This document shows, in pieces, positions 1 through 6,983 of a stretch of 11,146 nucleotides of DNA. The notes under the pieces were generated by a model. That model saw only the letters and a list, made by a program, of their open reading frames with translations, was not told where the DNA came from and searched no databases. The stretch's first letter is position 1; each line of letters opens with the position of its first letter. A program made the translations under genes and the position numbers. Origin of the DNA: SICV01 sp964372375 (GTDB lineage: Archaea > Nanobdellota > Nanobdellia > Pacearchaeales > GW2011-AR1); the NCBI GenBank assembly GCA_964372375.1, contig CAYJQF010000021.1:1-11146 (forward strand). Direction: 5' to 3'.

Positions 1-1
1 T

Positions 2-1981
2 ACCTTGCAAGTAGCGGAAAAGGATAGGCTCAAAGCAGAAAAACAGCTTAGAGAAGCACATGTTGCAGTAACCGCGTCACAAGCATTGACACTTGCACTT
101 GCCTCCCTTATTGGCTCCTTCATGATTACGATGCTTATTGCAGTTGCTATGTATTTTATTAATGATAGTTTCCCCTTCCTCTTTGCACTCTTAGGCCTGC
201 TCGCAGGCATGTCTCTCTTCTACTACACCTATACATTGCCAGAACGCCTTGCAAATGCCTGGAAGCTTAAAGCTTCTGCGCAAATGGTGCCTGCAATTCT
301 CTACATAGTAGTGTACATGAAACACACTTCAAATTTAGAGCGTGCAATCGCCTTTGCTTCTGAGCATTTAGAAGGCCCCCTTGCTCTTGATTTTAAGAAG
401 ATCTTTTACGACGTTGAAATCTCAAAATATGCAACAATAAAACAATCCCTAGACATTTACCTTGAAAACTGGAGAGAGTATGCTCCTGAATTTGTTGAAT
501 CAGTTCATCTAATTGAATCAAGTCTTTACGAACCTATTGAATCTAGGAGAGTTGAAATCCTTGAAAAAGCACTCCAAGTTATCCTCGATGGCGTCTATGA
601 AAAGATGCTGAAATATAGTAGAGAAATTCGCTCTCCTCTGACAAATGTGTACATGCTGGGCATTATCCTGCCAACTCTCGGTCTTGCCCTTCTCCCGCTA
701 GCTTCTGCCCTACTCGGCGGCCTCTTCCAATGGTATCATGTATTCTTACTTTTTAATATTCTAATTCCTCTCTTCGTATTCTACTTAACTTCCCAAATTC
801 TGCTTAAGCGCCCAGGCGGCTATGGCGAATCTTCAGTGCTTGAACTCAATCCGGAATATGCTTCATTTACTTCAAAAAAACCCTGGATCGCTGCCACACT
901 GGTTGCTATACCTTTACTAATCATAGGTCTCCTCCCATTCATACTCCAGCTTTCCTTTGCACATTCCCTGGGCCTTCAATCAGACTACACGTTCAAAGAT
1001 TTTGGCTTCTCATTCTTAGAAGATATCAAACTCCTTGACTTTAAGCAAGGTCCAAATGGTCTAATCGGTCCCTTCGGCCCTCTCGGAGTGCTGCTCAGTC
1101 TCTTCATTCCCCTATCAGTAGGCGCCTTTTTTGCGATTGCGTATACACAAAAGACAAAAAGCATCATTGCAGCAAGAGAAAAAACAAAACGCCTTGAGGA
1201 AGAATTCACCAACTCCCTGTTTCAGTTAGGCAATCGGCTTGGTGATGGTATTCCCGCAGAAATTGCATTTGCAAAAGTCGCTGAATCAACACAGGGCCAA
1301 GATACACAAAGCTTCTTCTCATTAGTAAACCAAAATATCCAGGAAGCAGGCATGTCATTAGAAAGGGCGCTCTTTGACAGAAAACGGGGAGCAATTCTCT
1401 GGTATCCTTCCCCGCTCATTGCAACGTCAATGCGCATCCTTGTTGAATCAGTAAAAAAAGGTCTTGCCGTTGCAGCCAGGTCTCTCATGTCCATCTCTGA
1501 ATACGTTAAGAATATCCAGAAAATTAACCAGCGTCTTAGAGACTTATTAGCGGAGATTGTCTCAGACATGAAATCCAACATGACGTTCCTTGCCCCCTTG
1601 CTCTCTGGTGTAGTTGTCGGCCTTGCAGTTATGATTACCACTATCTTAAACAAACTTCAGATATTACAGAGCCAAGTCACTGCAGGTAACACAGATTCCT
1701 TAGGTAATCTCGCATCTATCGGCCAAATAACCAACATCTTCGATGTATCCAAAATGGTGCCTCCCTATTTTCTCCAAGCAACTATTGGAATATATATTAT
1801 TGAAATTATTTTTATTCTTACTACTGCTCTAGTTACTGTTGACTCAGGACAAGATAAGCTTAAAGAAAAGTACGATCTTGCAAAAAATCTGCGCCTTGGT
1901 TTAGCACTCTATCTCATAACGGCGCTACTGTCCGTGGGCATCCTTTCAGTACTTGCGTATCTGGTCCTTGCCCAGATTTAA
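2..1981 (+). CDS. ArlJ/TadC-like type II/IV secretion membrane platform protein (5' partial)
   Basis: The reading frame is open at the left edge, so the true start probably lies outside; a TTG at 5 is the first possible start seen. At least 658 residues are present. The visible N-terminus is a charged helix (about 1-28), followed by membrane segments near 29-50, 55-75, 214-238, 245-265, 295-315, 360-380, 528-548, 590-612 and 632-656. Two soluble helical blocks (about 90-210 and 385-525) precede TM pairs, the layout of two T2SSF domains as in archaeal ArlJ (FlaJ). Family members form the inner-membrane platform on which a secretion ATPase drives assembly of pilus- or archaellum-like filaments. 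The convergent neighbour is such an ATPase, which supports the call. The gene could serve an adhesion pilus, a secretion system or a true archaellum; no pilin is present to decide. Its TAA overlaps the ATPase stop codon. Confidence 0.8.
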   Translation, partial: TLQVAEKDRLKAEKQLREAHVAVTASQALTLALASLIGSFMITMLIAVAMYFINDSFPFLFALLGLLAGMSLFYYTYTLPERLANAWKLKASAQMVPAILYIVVYMKHTSNLERAIAFASEHLEGPLALDFKKIFYDVEISKYATIKQSLDIYLENWREYAPEFVESVHLIESSLYEPIESRRVEILEKALQVILDGVYEKMLKYSREIRSPLTNVYMLGIILPTLGLALLPLASALLGGLFQWYHVFLLFNILIPLFVFYLTSQILLKRPGGYGESSVLELNPEYASFTSKKPWIAATLVAIPLLIIGLLPFILQLSFAHSLGLQSDYTFKDFGFSFLEDIKLLDFKQGPNGLIGPFGPLGVLLSLFIPLSVGAFFAIAYTQKTKSIIAAREKTKRLEEEFTNSLFQLGNRLGDGIPAEIAFAKVAESTQGQDTQSFFSLVNQNIQEAGMSLERALFDRKRGAILWYPSPLIATSMRILVESVKKGLAVAARSLMSISEYVKNIQKINQRLRDLLAEIVSDMKSNMTFLAPLLSGVVVGLAVMITTILNKLQILQSQVTAGNTDSLGNLASIGQITNIFDVSKMVPPYFLQATIGIYIIEIIFILTTALVTVDSGQDKLKEKYDLAKNLRLGLALYLITALLSVGILSVLAYLVLAQI

Positions 1982-4251
1982 CTAAAACTCTGCGCACGTT
2001 CGTACAGCCACTGCTTCCATAACGGAAAGACAAACTCTGATAACGGTAGTCCGCGTTCTTCCCGCACCTCATCACTGATGCGATGAAATGCCTGGCTGAC
2101 AAGAGCATTGAACGCTGCTTCTAACAAAGAAGGCTTCTTTAGCTTTTCCGCCGCATACACCAATTCCTGTTTAATCATCCCGCGCAAAATAATATTATCA
2201 TATACGGCATCCCAATTACCTGCCCATCCTTTAACCGAAGCAGCAATACTCTTGATAACTTCTGAATCGCCGTTCAAAAGTTCAGGTGTCGGCTCCAATT
2301 CATCACGTTCTACATTATAGCGCAACAAATCAACAAATCCTCCCTCCTCCGCCGGATCACTCGTCCAGTGCTTCCTTACTTCAGTTACTTGCATAATGCG
2401 CTTAACTGAATGCAGACTATCAGAGGTTTTCACCGGATTTGTCACAACGATAATATCAGTTGCCTTAAAACTGGTTGCAGGAACGTTAAGATCGTTTACC
2501 ACTCTATCAAAAACACCATAGGGCGAGTCGCCATGAATCGTACCTGCTACAACATTTGCCAACGCACCAACACGCATTGCCTCATACAATGCTTTAGCTT
2601 CGCTGCTCCGTACTTCTCCAATAATCAAAGCAGAGTCGCCCAACCGCAAGCTAGTCCTGATGCCTTCAGCAGCTTCAACTTCAGTGCTGCCTGAAACGAG
2701 CGCTGAACGCACTTTCATGCGTAAAATGTCATAGCCGATTTCCCGCAATGCATCCACGGGCAATTCCAAAGTATCCTCAACTACGATAGTTCTAAATTTA
2801 GGCATAATTTCGAGCATGAGGCTGCCTAATAAAGAAGTCTTGCCAGAGCTCCTCGTTCCTGCAACAAGTATGGTTCGAGAGCCGTCGATTAAAAAACTAA
2901 GCAAGCCAGCAGCAAAAGTATTCAACATTTTATTCTGAATAAACAAAGGTAATGTCCACGGTTGATCTCTATGTCTTCGTAATGCATATGCCAGTCCGGC
3001 AGGTGACAAGGGTTCTGTAATCGCGGCAACTCTCGCCCGGGTAGTTCCAAAAACAAGATCAGTATCAAGAATGGGGTTTGCTTCATCAAGAGGCCTTCCG
3101 GACTGCAAACGGAGTTTAGAAGCCCACGAATCAGCATCTTCATAGCTGGGTATAATGTTTGTAACACATTCATCATACTTCTCATGCCTAATAAAGATGG
3201 GATTTTGTGCAATAGGGGCATTTAACACGATATCTTGCAGCTTGCTATCAAGTAATAATACTTCAAGTAAGCCAAACCCGATAGTGTGCCTGACAAGAAT
3301 ATGGCTCAGTTTGACCAGCTCCCGATACGTTAAACCGAGCCCTTTATTTTTTGCCAATTCAGATAATAAATCCCGCGCCACATTAAAAAATACCGTGCGT
3401 GTCTTTTCAGGATCAGTAAATTCTTCTGCCTTGGGCCGATGCTCCATTAAAACTGTCCGAGCAAGACTAAGCAATAAATGATGCTCTTCTGACAAAGAAT
3501 ATTCAGGAGGCATAATATGATACCGATACTTTGAATCATCTTTTCTCTTAAGAATCGTAACGGTGACTGTTTCCATGTCGCCTTCGAGAGTATACTGATC
3601 AATGAGCTCAGCATCTGTAGGAAGCTGTGCTACAAGCCTCGTAAAAGTAAAATTGGGCAAGATATCAGGTCTAAATACCGCCTTGTACGCCTCTCTACTA
3701 GTACCAGAAAAGTCGGACATGCTTTTAAAAAGTTTGATAAGCTTCGTGTTCTCAACGAGTGCCTGCACATGCTCAAGGAGACGGATGTAGCCCGTTAAAC
3801 CAGAGACTGCAAACGCCGCGCCCGCATCAAGCTGCTCACGCAATTTTCTAATCCTCCGTTTTAGCTCTAAGCTGCATTTGAGCGGGTCCTGCCTTAAAAG
3901 TCCTAAGATATACGAGATATCTGCGTGCACTTCTGAGACATTCCCAAACAAGGCAAGCTTCTGTACAGAAAGCAGTGCTTCCTGCTTTGTTAAGAAGGTA
4001 TAAAGCGCGGCAATTTCAGACAAGAACAACACTTGCTCACTTGGATAATGGTAATTCCGCTGTTGTACAAAAACAATCCTAGAAACACCTGGATTCTGTG
4101 CCAGAGCATCAATAGTCTGCTCCATTACTCGTGAGCTGTCAGCCAAAGAAGGAACAAGAGGTGCTTTCAAATAATTCACATATAAAACAACTTCTCCTTG
4201 CTTGCGCTCTATCTCGGTAGCATACAAGGGAGCACCATCTTTAAAAAGCAT
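1978..4251 (-). CDS. ArlI/TadA-like type II/IV secretion system ATPase
   Basis: A hexameric AAA-type motor ATPase that would power filament assembly or secretion through the platform protein encoded opposite it. I chose the ATG at 4251 (757 aa), since a GAGAGG ribosome site lies 7 nt upstream and the TATA box at 4286-4292 would put the transcript start near 4263. The in-frame ATG at 4278 (766 aa) lies too close to that TATA box. Numbered from 4251: Walker A GTRSSGKT at 465-472, Asp box VVEDT around 490-494, Walker B LIIGEVR at 542-548 with catalytic E546, and His box TIHGD around 571-575. The conserved pre-core region (LQDIVLNAP at about 338-346, then ALRRHRDQPWT) is present. About 280 residues precede the recognisable ATPase region, and a long tail follows, so the protein is well above the roughly 550 aa of typical ArlI. 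It is transcribed towards the ArlJ-like gene rather than with it, and the stop codons overlap. Confidence 0.88.
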   Translation of the reverse strand: MLFKDGAPLYATEIERKQGEVVLYVNYLKAPLVPSLADSSRVMEQTIDALAQNPGVSRIVFVQQRNYHYPSEQVLFLSEIAALYTFLTKQEALLSVQKLALFGNVSEVHADISYILGLLRQDPLKCSLELKRRIRKLREQLDAGAAFAVSGLTGYIRLLEHVQALVENTKLIKLFKSMSDFSGTSREAYKAVFRPDILPNFTFTRLVAQLPTDAELIDQYTLEGDMETVTVTILKRKDDSKYRYHIMPPEYSLSEEHHLLLSLARTVLMEHRPKAEEFTDPEKTRTVFFNVARDLLSELAKNKGLGLTYRELVKLSHILVRHTIGFGLLEVLLLDSKLQDIVLNAPIAQNPIFIRHEKYDECVTNIIPSYEDADSWASKLRLQSGRPLDEANPILDTDLVFGTTRARVAAITEPLSPAGLAYALRRHRDQPWTLPLFIQNKMLNTFAAGLLSFLIDGSRTILVAGTRSSGKTSLLGSLMLEIMPKFRTIVVEDTLELPVDALREIGYDILRMKVRSALVSGSTEVEAAEGIRTSLRLGDSALIIGEVRSSEAKALYEAMRVGALANVVAGTIHGDSPYGVFDRVVNDLNVPATSFKATDIIVVTNPVKTSDSLHSVKRIMQVTEVRKHWTSDPAEEGGFVDLLRYNVERDELEPTPELLNGDSEVIKSIAASVKGWAGNWDAVYDNIILRGMIKQELVYAAEKLKKPSLLEAAFNALVSQAFHRISDEVREERGLPLSEFVFPLWKQWLYERAQSFS

Positions 4252-4258
4252 ATCAATT

Positions 4259-4264
4259 CCTCTC
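4259..4264 (-). promoter_or_regulatory. Shine-Dalgarno site deciding the ATPase start
   Basis: On the - strand this reads GAGAGG, followed after 7 nt by the ATG at 4251. It is the main reason for preferring the 757-residue start over the in-frame ATG at 4278, which has no such site. Given the TATA box position, the site would lie very near the 5' end of the mRNA. Confidence 0.55.
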
Positions 4265-4285
4265 TTTCTATCCCGCATTCAACAA

Positions 4286-4292
4286 TTAAATA
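4286..4292 (-). promoter_or_regulatory. TATA box for the secretion ATPase gene
   Basis: TATTTAA on the - strand, centred about 38 nt upstream of the ATG at 4251. Archaeal transcription usually starts 22-28 nt past the TATA centre, which predicts a start near 4261-4267 and a short leader carrying the GAGAGG site. It stands back to back with the + strand TATA box at 4309-4317. Confidence 0.5.
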
Positions 4293-4308
4293 CGTTTCTA
4301 TGCCAAGC

Positions 4309-4317
4309 ATATTTAAA
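4309..4317 (+). promoter_or_regulatory. TATA box for the 99-aa coiled-coil gene
   Basis: ATATTTAAA on the + strand, centred about 26 nt upstream of the ATG at 4339. No ribosome site precedes that ATG, so a leaderless transcript is predicted. It forms a divergent promoter pair with the ATPase TATA box; the two starts are only 87 nt apart. Confidence 0.55.
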
Positions 4318-4338
4318 CCCCTGCTCCGTTTAAAAAAT

Positions 4339-4638
4339 ATGGATGAATACCAGAGTGCTGATGCAGCCTCTGAAATAAATACGCGCATTCGGGATCTAGA
4401 AGAGCGGCAGCGTTTGCTTAAAGAGCGTGTACTGCTCATTGGCAAAAGCCTGATAAATGAACGGGATAAAACATTTAAGGAGCTGCAAGAAATAAAAAAA
4501 TCTCTTGCTTCGCTTAAAGAAATAACAGCGCGTACGAAAGAATTGTTGGAGCGTTTCTCCGAACAACTCAACAATACTGCACGAAAAGAAGAACTCTTTA
4601 TGCTCCAACGGCAATTAGAAATACTGAGAAAAGGATAG
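4339..4638 (+). CDS. Small coiled-coil protein, divergent to the secretion ATPase
   Basis: A soluble 99-residue protein that is almost entirely charged helix. From about residue 10 to 97 it shows heptad-like patterns rich in E, K, L and R (for example IRDLEERQRLLKERV and FKELQEIKKSLASLKE). There is no signal peptide or membrane segment. I placed the start at the ATG at 4339 because a TATA box lies 26 nt upstream; the frame stays open back to 4198, but that stretch overlaps the ATPase start and does not look coding. It is followed 29 nt later by another coiled-coil gene. By position it may be a cytoplasmic accessory to the secretion motor, as ArlC/D/E-like coiled-coil proteins are in archaella, but I recognise no family signature, so this is inference. 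Confidence 0.72.
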   Translation: MDEYQSADAASEINTRIRDLEERQRLLKERVLLIGKSLINERDKTFKELQEIKKSLASLKEITARTKELLERFSEQLNNTARKEELFMLQRQLEILRKG

Positions 4639-4640
4639 GA

Positions 4641-4647
4641 ATTTAAA
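4641..4647 (+). promoter_or_regulatory. TATA box for the 225-aa coiled-coil gene
   Basis: ATTTAAA directly after the stop codon of the previous gene, centred 24 nt upstream of the ATG at 4668. There is no Shine-Dalgarno site in the 29-nt gap, so the downstream gene may be transcribed separately and leaderless in spite of the tight spacing. Confidence 0.45.
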
Positions 4648-4667
4648 CTCAACAACTATACAAAGAT

Positions 4668-5345
4668 ATGGGACTAACAGAAGAGGTACAAAATCTGCGC
4701 GGAGAAGGAAAAAAGGATGAAGAAATAACACAACTCCTCCAAAAAAAAGGGCACGATGCCCGAGATATTGCAGCAGCACTTGCACAGGCAAAAATCAAAG
4801 AAGCGGTCTCCGACCAAGAGCAAGCGACAGCTCCACCGCTAGGACAGGCAATGACTCAAGAAGTACAAGGTATGGAGCCTTCAGTCATGACTGCAAACCA
4901 ACCAGACTATTACTCTCAATTTACACAGGCTAATCCACAAGCACAACAAAGCCAGCCTGGCTACTACCCTGAAGACCAATATGCTTCAGCAGTAAGCACG
5001 GATACTATTGCAGAGATTGCCGAACAAGTTGTCGGAGAAAAGCTCTCTGCAATTAGAAACCAGCTTGAGAAGATAATTGACTTTAGAACGACGATAGAAT
5101 CAAAGGTGGAATATCTTGACGAGCGTCTTAAACGCATTGAGAAAGTCCTTGATAGGCTGCAGCTCTCTATCCTTCAAAAGGTAGGAGACTACATGACTAA
5201 CATCGAAGATATCAAGCATGAGTTGATGGAAACACAAAAATCATTTAAAGCAGCTGCGTCGAGTCTTCCTGCATCTCACACACAGACAGATTCATCACTG
5301 CCTACAGCAGAACACGTAAAAAGAAAGAATCCTGAAGACCAATAA
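4668..5345 (+). CDS. Coiled-coil protein with helical N-terminal domain and Q/P/Y-rich linker
   Basis: A soluble 225-residue protein in three visible parts. Residues 1-45 form a small helical domain with two similar helix-turn units (EEITQLLQKKGHD, then ARDIAAALAQAKIK), reminiscent of UBA- or SHOCT-like small helical modules. Residues about 46-112 are a low-complexity linker rich in Q, A, P and Y. Residues about 113-195 form a long amphipathic coiled coil (KVEYLDERLKRIEKVLDRL). A polar tail ends at 225. No membrane segment is seen. The start is the ATG at 4668, which has a TATA box 24 nt upstream. Archaellum accessory proteins ArlC/D/E also carry coiled coils and act between motor and platform, so such a role is possible from context. 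I cannot assign the protein to a named family. Confidence 0.72.
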   Translation: MGLTEEVQNLRGEGKKDEEITQLLQKKGHDARDIAAALAQAKIKEAVSDQEQATAPPLGQAMTQEVQGMEPSVMTANQPDYYSQFTQANPQAQQSQPGYYPEDQYASAVSTDTIAEIAEQVVGEKLSAIRNQLEKIIDFRTTIESKVEYLDERLKRIEKVLDRLQLSILQKVGDYMTNIEDIKHELMETQKSFKAAASSLPASHTQTDSSLPTAEHVKRKNPEDQ

Positions 5346-5382
5346 CTAAATTGATAAAATAAGTAATACACTGCCAGTTAGA

Positions 5383-5387
5383 TTTTT
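5383..5387 (+). terminator. Possible oligo-T terminator of the coiled-coil unit
   Basis: A run of five T, 38 nt past the stop codon at 5345. Archaeal RNA polymerase can terminate at T-runs without a hairpin. The run is short, so this is weak. Confidence 0.3.
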
Positions 5388-5449
5388 AATATATGGTTTA
5401 ATAGTAGTAATTTCTTTGCTCCTTTCTGGCTTATGCAGAGTAGCTATAG

Positions 5450-5455
5450 AAAAAA
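5450..5455 (-). terminator. Possible oligo-T terminator of the membrane-protein cluster
   Basis: Six T in a row on the - strand, about 18 nt past the stop codon of the last gene in the cluster (5473). It fits archaeal oligo-T termination; no clear stem precedes it. Confidence 0.4.
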
Positions 5456-5472
5456 TCAATTAATAAAGTTGC

Positions 5473-5985
5473 TTATTTCGCCTTTACAAGCACCCAGCTG
5501 ACAAGAGCAGATACCAGCAGCAAGAGCACAGCACCGCCTACGCGTGGTGAATACAGCCAATCAGTAAAATTCGTCACGTTTGGATTACCGGAGCCATAGG
5601 TCTCACTTCCAGGTAAGTACGGCCCAAGCTGCGAAGAGAAAACAACAAGCGCTGCTATTAAGAATACTATAAATAATACGATAACAAAGACGACTCCTAC
5701 TCCTTTTTGCATGAAATCAAGGGGCTTTCCTACAAGCCCAAACAAAAGGACCATAAAGAAGAGGCACACCAAGAGCACCGCAAACCAAGGCGTTACATTC
5801 TGGACATAACTCCGTGCATCTGCAACTGAAACGAAAATAGTCGCCACTAAGAAGGAAACGAATGCGTGCACCCATGGTCCCTCAAATAAGTTAACCTTAG
5901 CCAATACCACAAAAGTAACTACAAAAACGACTAAAAAGCTTAGAAGAGGCAGAAAATACTGAAAAGAAGAAACATCAACCGCCAT
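5473..5985 (-). CDS. Multi-TM protein of unknown function, cluster paralogue 1
   Basis: A 170-residue membrane protein. Hydrophobic segments are near 11-30, 39-57, 66-86, 97-116 and 150-168. A polar loop (about 118-148; PGSETYGSGNPNVTNF) contains two N-x-T sites and may face outside. The first half (LVVFVVTFVVLAKVNLFEG, later VTPWFAVLLVCLFFMVLLFG) follows the same pattern as the two other multi-TM proteins of the cluster: F-rich TM1, a short polar turn with L-[GF]-[EN], TM2, a Pro before TM3, then TM3 ending in G. The start ATG lies 4 nt past the TAG of the upstream paralogue, with GGAG about 11 nt before it, so translation is probably coupled. I recognise no catalytic motif. From memory, proteins with this pattern are common in DPANN genomes and uncharacterised. 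Confidence 0.72.
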   Translation of the reverse strand: MAVDVSSFQYFLPLLSFLVVFVVTFVVLAKVNLFEGPWVHAFVSFLVATIFVSVADARSYVQNVTPWFAVLLVCLFFMVLLFGLVGKPLDFMQKGVGVVFVIVLFIVFLIAALVVFSSQLGPYLPGSETYGSGNPNVTNFTDWLYSPRVGGAVLLLLVSALVSWVLVKAK

Positions 5986-5989
5986 CTGC

Positions 5990-6517
5990 CTAACTTCTCC
6001 ATGGATTCAACACGGCTACTTTAGTATCTTTTCCATCCCTTTTGCTACCGCTCGCTGCAACAGCAATGATTAAGCCAATAACCAACACTCCTCCGACAAT
6101 CCAGCCAACATAATCGCCATAATATCCCGAGCTAAACCATCCATATTGTTCAAAGGACTTCGAGATTACCACAATTGCAATAATAAAGGCAATTGCTCCA
6201 AGTCCCCACAACCAGTATCTTCGTTCATCTTCAGGAACAAATAAGCCAATGAGGATAACCAGCACCAAAATAACAGCCAATCCGACTCCTAATCGTGGGA
6301 ATACCTCTGCAAAAAAGCGTGAGACAAAAGTAAGACGCAATGCCAATAATCCTATCACAAACGCAATGATAACGTGGATGCCTTTGTTGTTGCCAAGAAT
6401 ATTAGTAGTAGTAAGAATGCCAAAGACTACTGCAAAAATAAGCAAAAACGGCAAGAGAAAATCATACACTCCTGCAGCTTCCCATTGGGAGAGCAGGGTT
6501 CCAATATCGACTACCAT
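5990..6517 (-). CDS. Multi-TM protein of unknown function, cluster paralogue 2
   Basis: A 175-residue membrane protein with hydrophobic segments near 18-36, 47-62, 76-94, 103-119 and 137-155, ending in a charged tail (SGSKRDGKDTK). The diagnostic stretch is FLLIFAVVFGILTTTNILG, followed by AFVIGLLAL, then a Pro (P74) and VILVLVILIGLF. This matches cluster paralogue 3 position by position (FILVFTLVFAVLQKSKILG, ALAIGLLVI, P71, VILVFLLLLGFF). Aromatic residues (Y, W, G) are dense in the loop at 125-140. The start is the ATG at 6517, with a TATA box 26 nt upstream and little ribosome site, so a leaderless transcript is likely although the gene sits inside a same-strand cluster. The tail resembles that of paralogue 3 (GFSGSDKKKE). 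Function is unknown. Confidence 0.75.
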   Translation of the reverse strand: MVVDIGTLLSQWEAAGVYDFLLPFLLIFAVVFGILTTTNILGNNKGIHVIIAFVIGLLALRLTFVSRFFAEVFPRLGVGLAVILVLVILIGLFVPEDERRYWLWGLGAIAFIIAIVVISKSFEQYGWFSSGYYGDYVGWIVGGVLVIGLIIAVAASGSKRDGKDTKVAVLNPWRS

Positions 6518-6538
6518 ACCTTTTCAACTCTCAGACTC

Positions 6539-6547
6539 TTTAAATAT
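6539..6547 (-). promoter_or_regulatory. TATA box for cluster paralogue 2
   Basis: ATATTTAAA on the - strand, preceded by purine-rich GAAAG that could serve as a BRE. It is centred 26 nt upstream of the ATG at 6517, predicting a leaderless mRNA for paralogues 2 and 1. Confidence 0.55.
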
Positions 6548-6568
6548 CTTTCTTTATTTCTCAAGAAT

Positions 6569-6772
6569 TTACTTCCTATTTCTATCTTTAATCCAACCAA
6601 AGAAAGTACATATTGGAATAGCTATCCAAAAAATTCCAATTGCAAATCCCGTAACTAATCCGCACATTTCTATATCGTCACCATATTTTAACCTGCATCT
6701 GAAAACTTCTGCAAACCAGAAAACAACAGAAGTTATGATATAGAAAAAGGCACCAATAATAGCACCCTTCAC
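6569..6772 (-). CDS. Small two-TM membrane protein (67 aa), unknown function
   Basis: Starts with GTG at 6772; the only upstream in-frame space before a stop is five codons without an ATG. Hydrophobic segments lie near residues 3-23 and 37-59, separated by a short charged loop with two Cys (FRCRLKYGDDIEMCG), and the protein ends in a basic tail (WIKDRNRK). A third Cys lies in TM2 (IPIC). The two-TM design resembles the upstream 62-residue protein, and both open TM1 with a [KR]-G-x-x-x-G pattern, so they may be distant relatives. The TATA box at 6790-6799 overlaps the stop codon of the upstream gene and predicts a leaderless GTG start. No known family recognised. Confidence 0.6.
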   Translation of the reverse strand: MKGAIIGAFFYIITSVVFWFAEVFRCRLKYGDDIEMCGLVTGFAIGIFWIAIPICTFFGWIKDRNRK

Positions 6773-6789
6773 AGAATATGCAAAATTAT

Positions 6790-6799
6790 TTTTTTATAA
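6790..6799 (-). promoter_or_regulatory. TATA box for the 67-aa membrane protein
   Basis: TTATAAAAAA on the - strand, overlapping the TAA of the upstream 62-residue gene and centred about 24 nt before the GTG at 6772. Confidence 0.45.
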
Positions 6800-6982
6800 C
6801 AATCCGGCTACAATATAGGTAAAGCAAAAAATAAGTATTGAAACCAGCAAAAAACCAAAATACATTTTAACTGACGAAGACTTAAATCCATCAACAACAA
6901 CTGAAAGAAGGAGCCAAATCAAGCCAATAACAAAGCCCAATAACAATCCTCTGACCAAATAGCTCCAATCTTTCCAGCCCAT
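6794..6982 (-). CDS. Small two-TM membrane protein (62 aa), unknown function
   Basis: A 62-residue protein with a short Trp-rich N-terminus (MGWKDWSYLVRG), TM1 near 10-30, a polar turn (DGFKSSSVKM) and TM2 near 41-61; it ends within TM2. The ATG at 6982 follows the stop codon of the upstream multi-TM paralogue by one base, a classic sign of translational coupling and co-transcription. The GLLLGFVIGLIWLLL stretch is rich in small residues spaced for helix packing. No catalytic or metal-binding motif is seen. It may be a subunit or partner of the larger membrane proteins, judged from position alone. Confidence 0.65.
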   Translation of the reverse strand: MGWKDWSYLVRGLLLGFVIGLIWLLLSVVVDGFKSSSVKMYFGFLLVSILIFCFTYIVAGLL

Positions 6983-6983
6983 T

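Larger units (their letters stand above)
5346..5472. other. Convergent intergenic region with T-runs
   Basis: This 127-nt AT-rich gap lies between two converging transcription units. It contains T5 at 5383-5387 on the + strand and T6 on the - strand (5455-5450). No open reading frame of note and no strong hairpin was seen. Confidence 0.5.

Noticed and set aside
1222..1653. 143-aa open frame on the - strand inside the ArlJ-like gene
   Set aside because: It is antisense to a clear T2SSF domain, has an unlikely composition and no promoter or ribosome site.
4198..4338. 47-residue N-terminal extension of the 99-aa coiled-coil protein
   Set aside because: It overlaps the ATPase start and both TATA boxes, and its composition differs from the coiled coil; the ATG at 4339 fits the promoter.
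4209..4655. 148-aa open frame on the - strand over the 99-aa coiled-coil gene
   Set aside because: It is Ser/Arg-rich without domain character, lies antisense to a better supported gene and crosses the divergent promoter region.
5347..5461. Possible inverted repeat AAATTGAT / ATCAATT in the convergent gap
   Set aside because: The arms are only about 7 nt, imperfect, AT-rich and over 90 nt apart, so a functional stem is not supported.
6249..6743. 164-aa open frame on the + strand over cluster paralogue 2
   Set aside because: It is Thr/Asn/Lys/Pro-rich, typical of the reverse of a membrane-protein gene, and it covers the TATA box of that gene.
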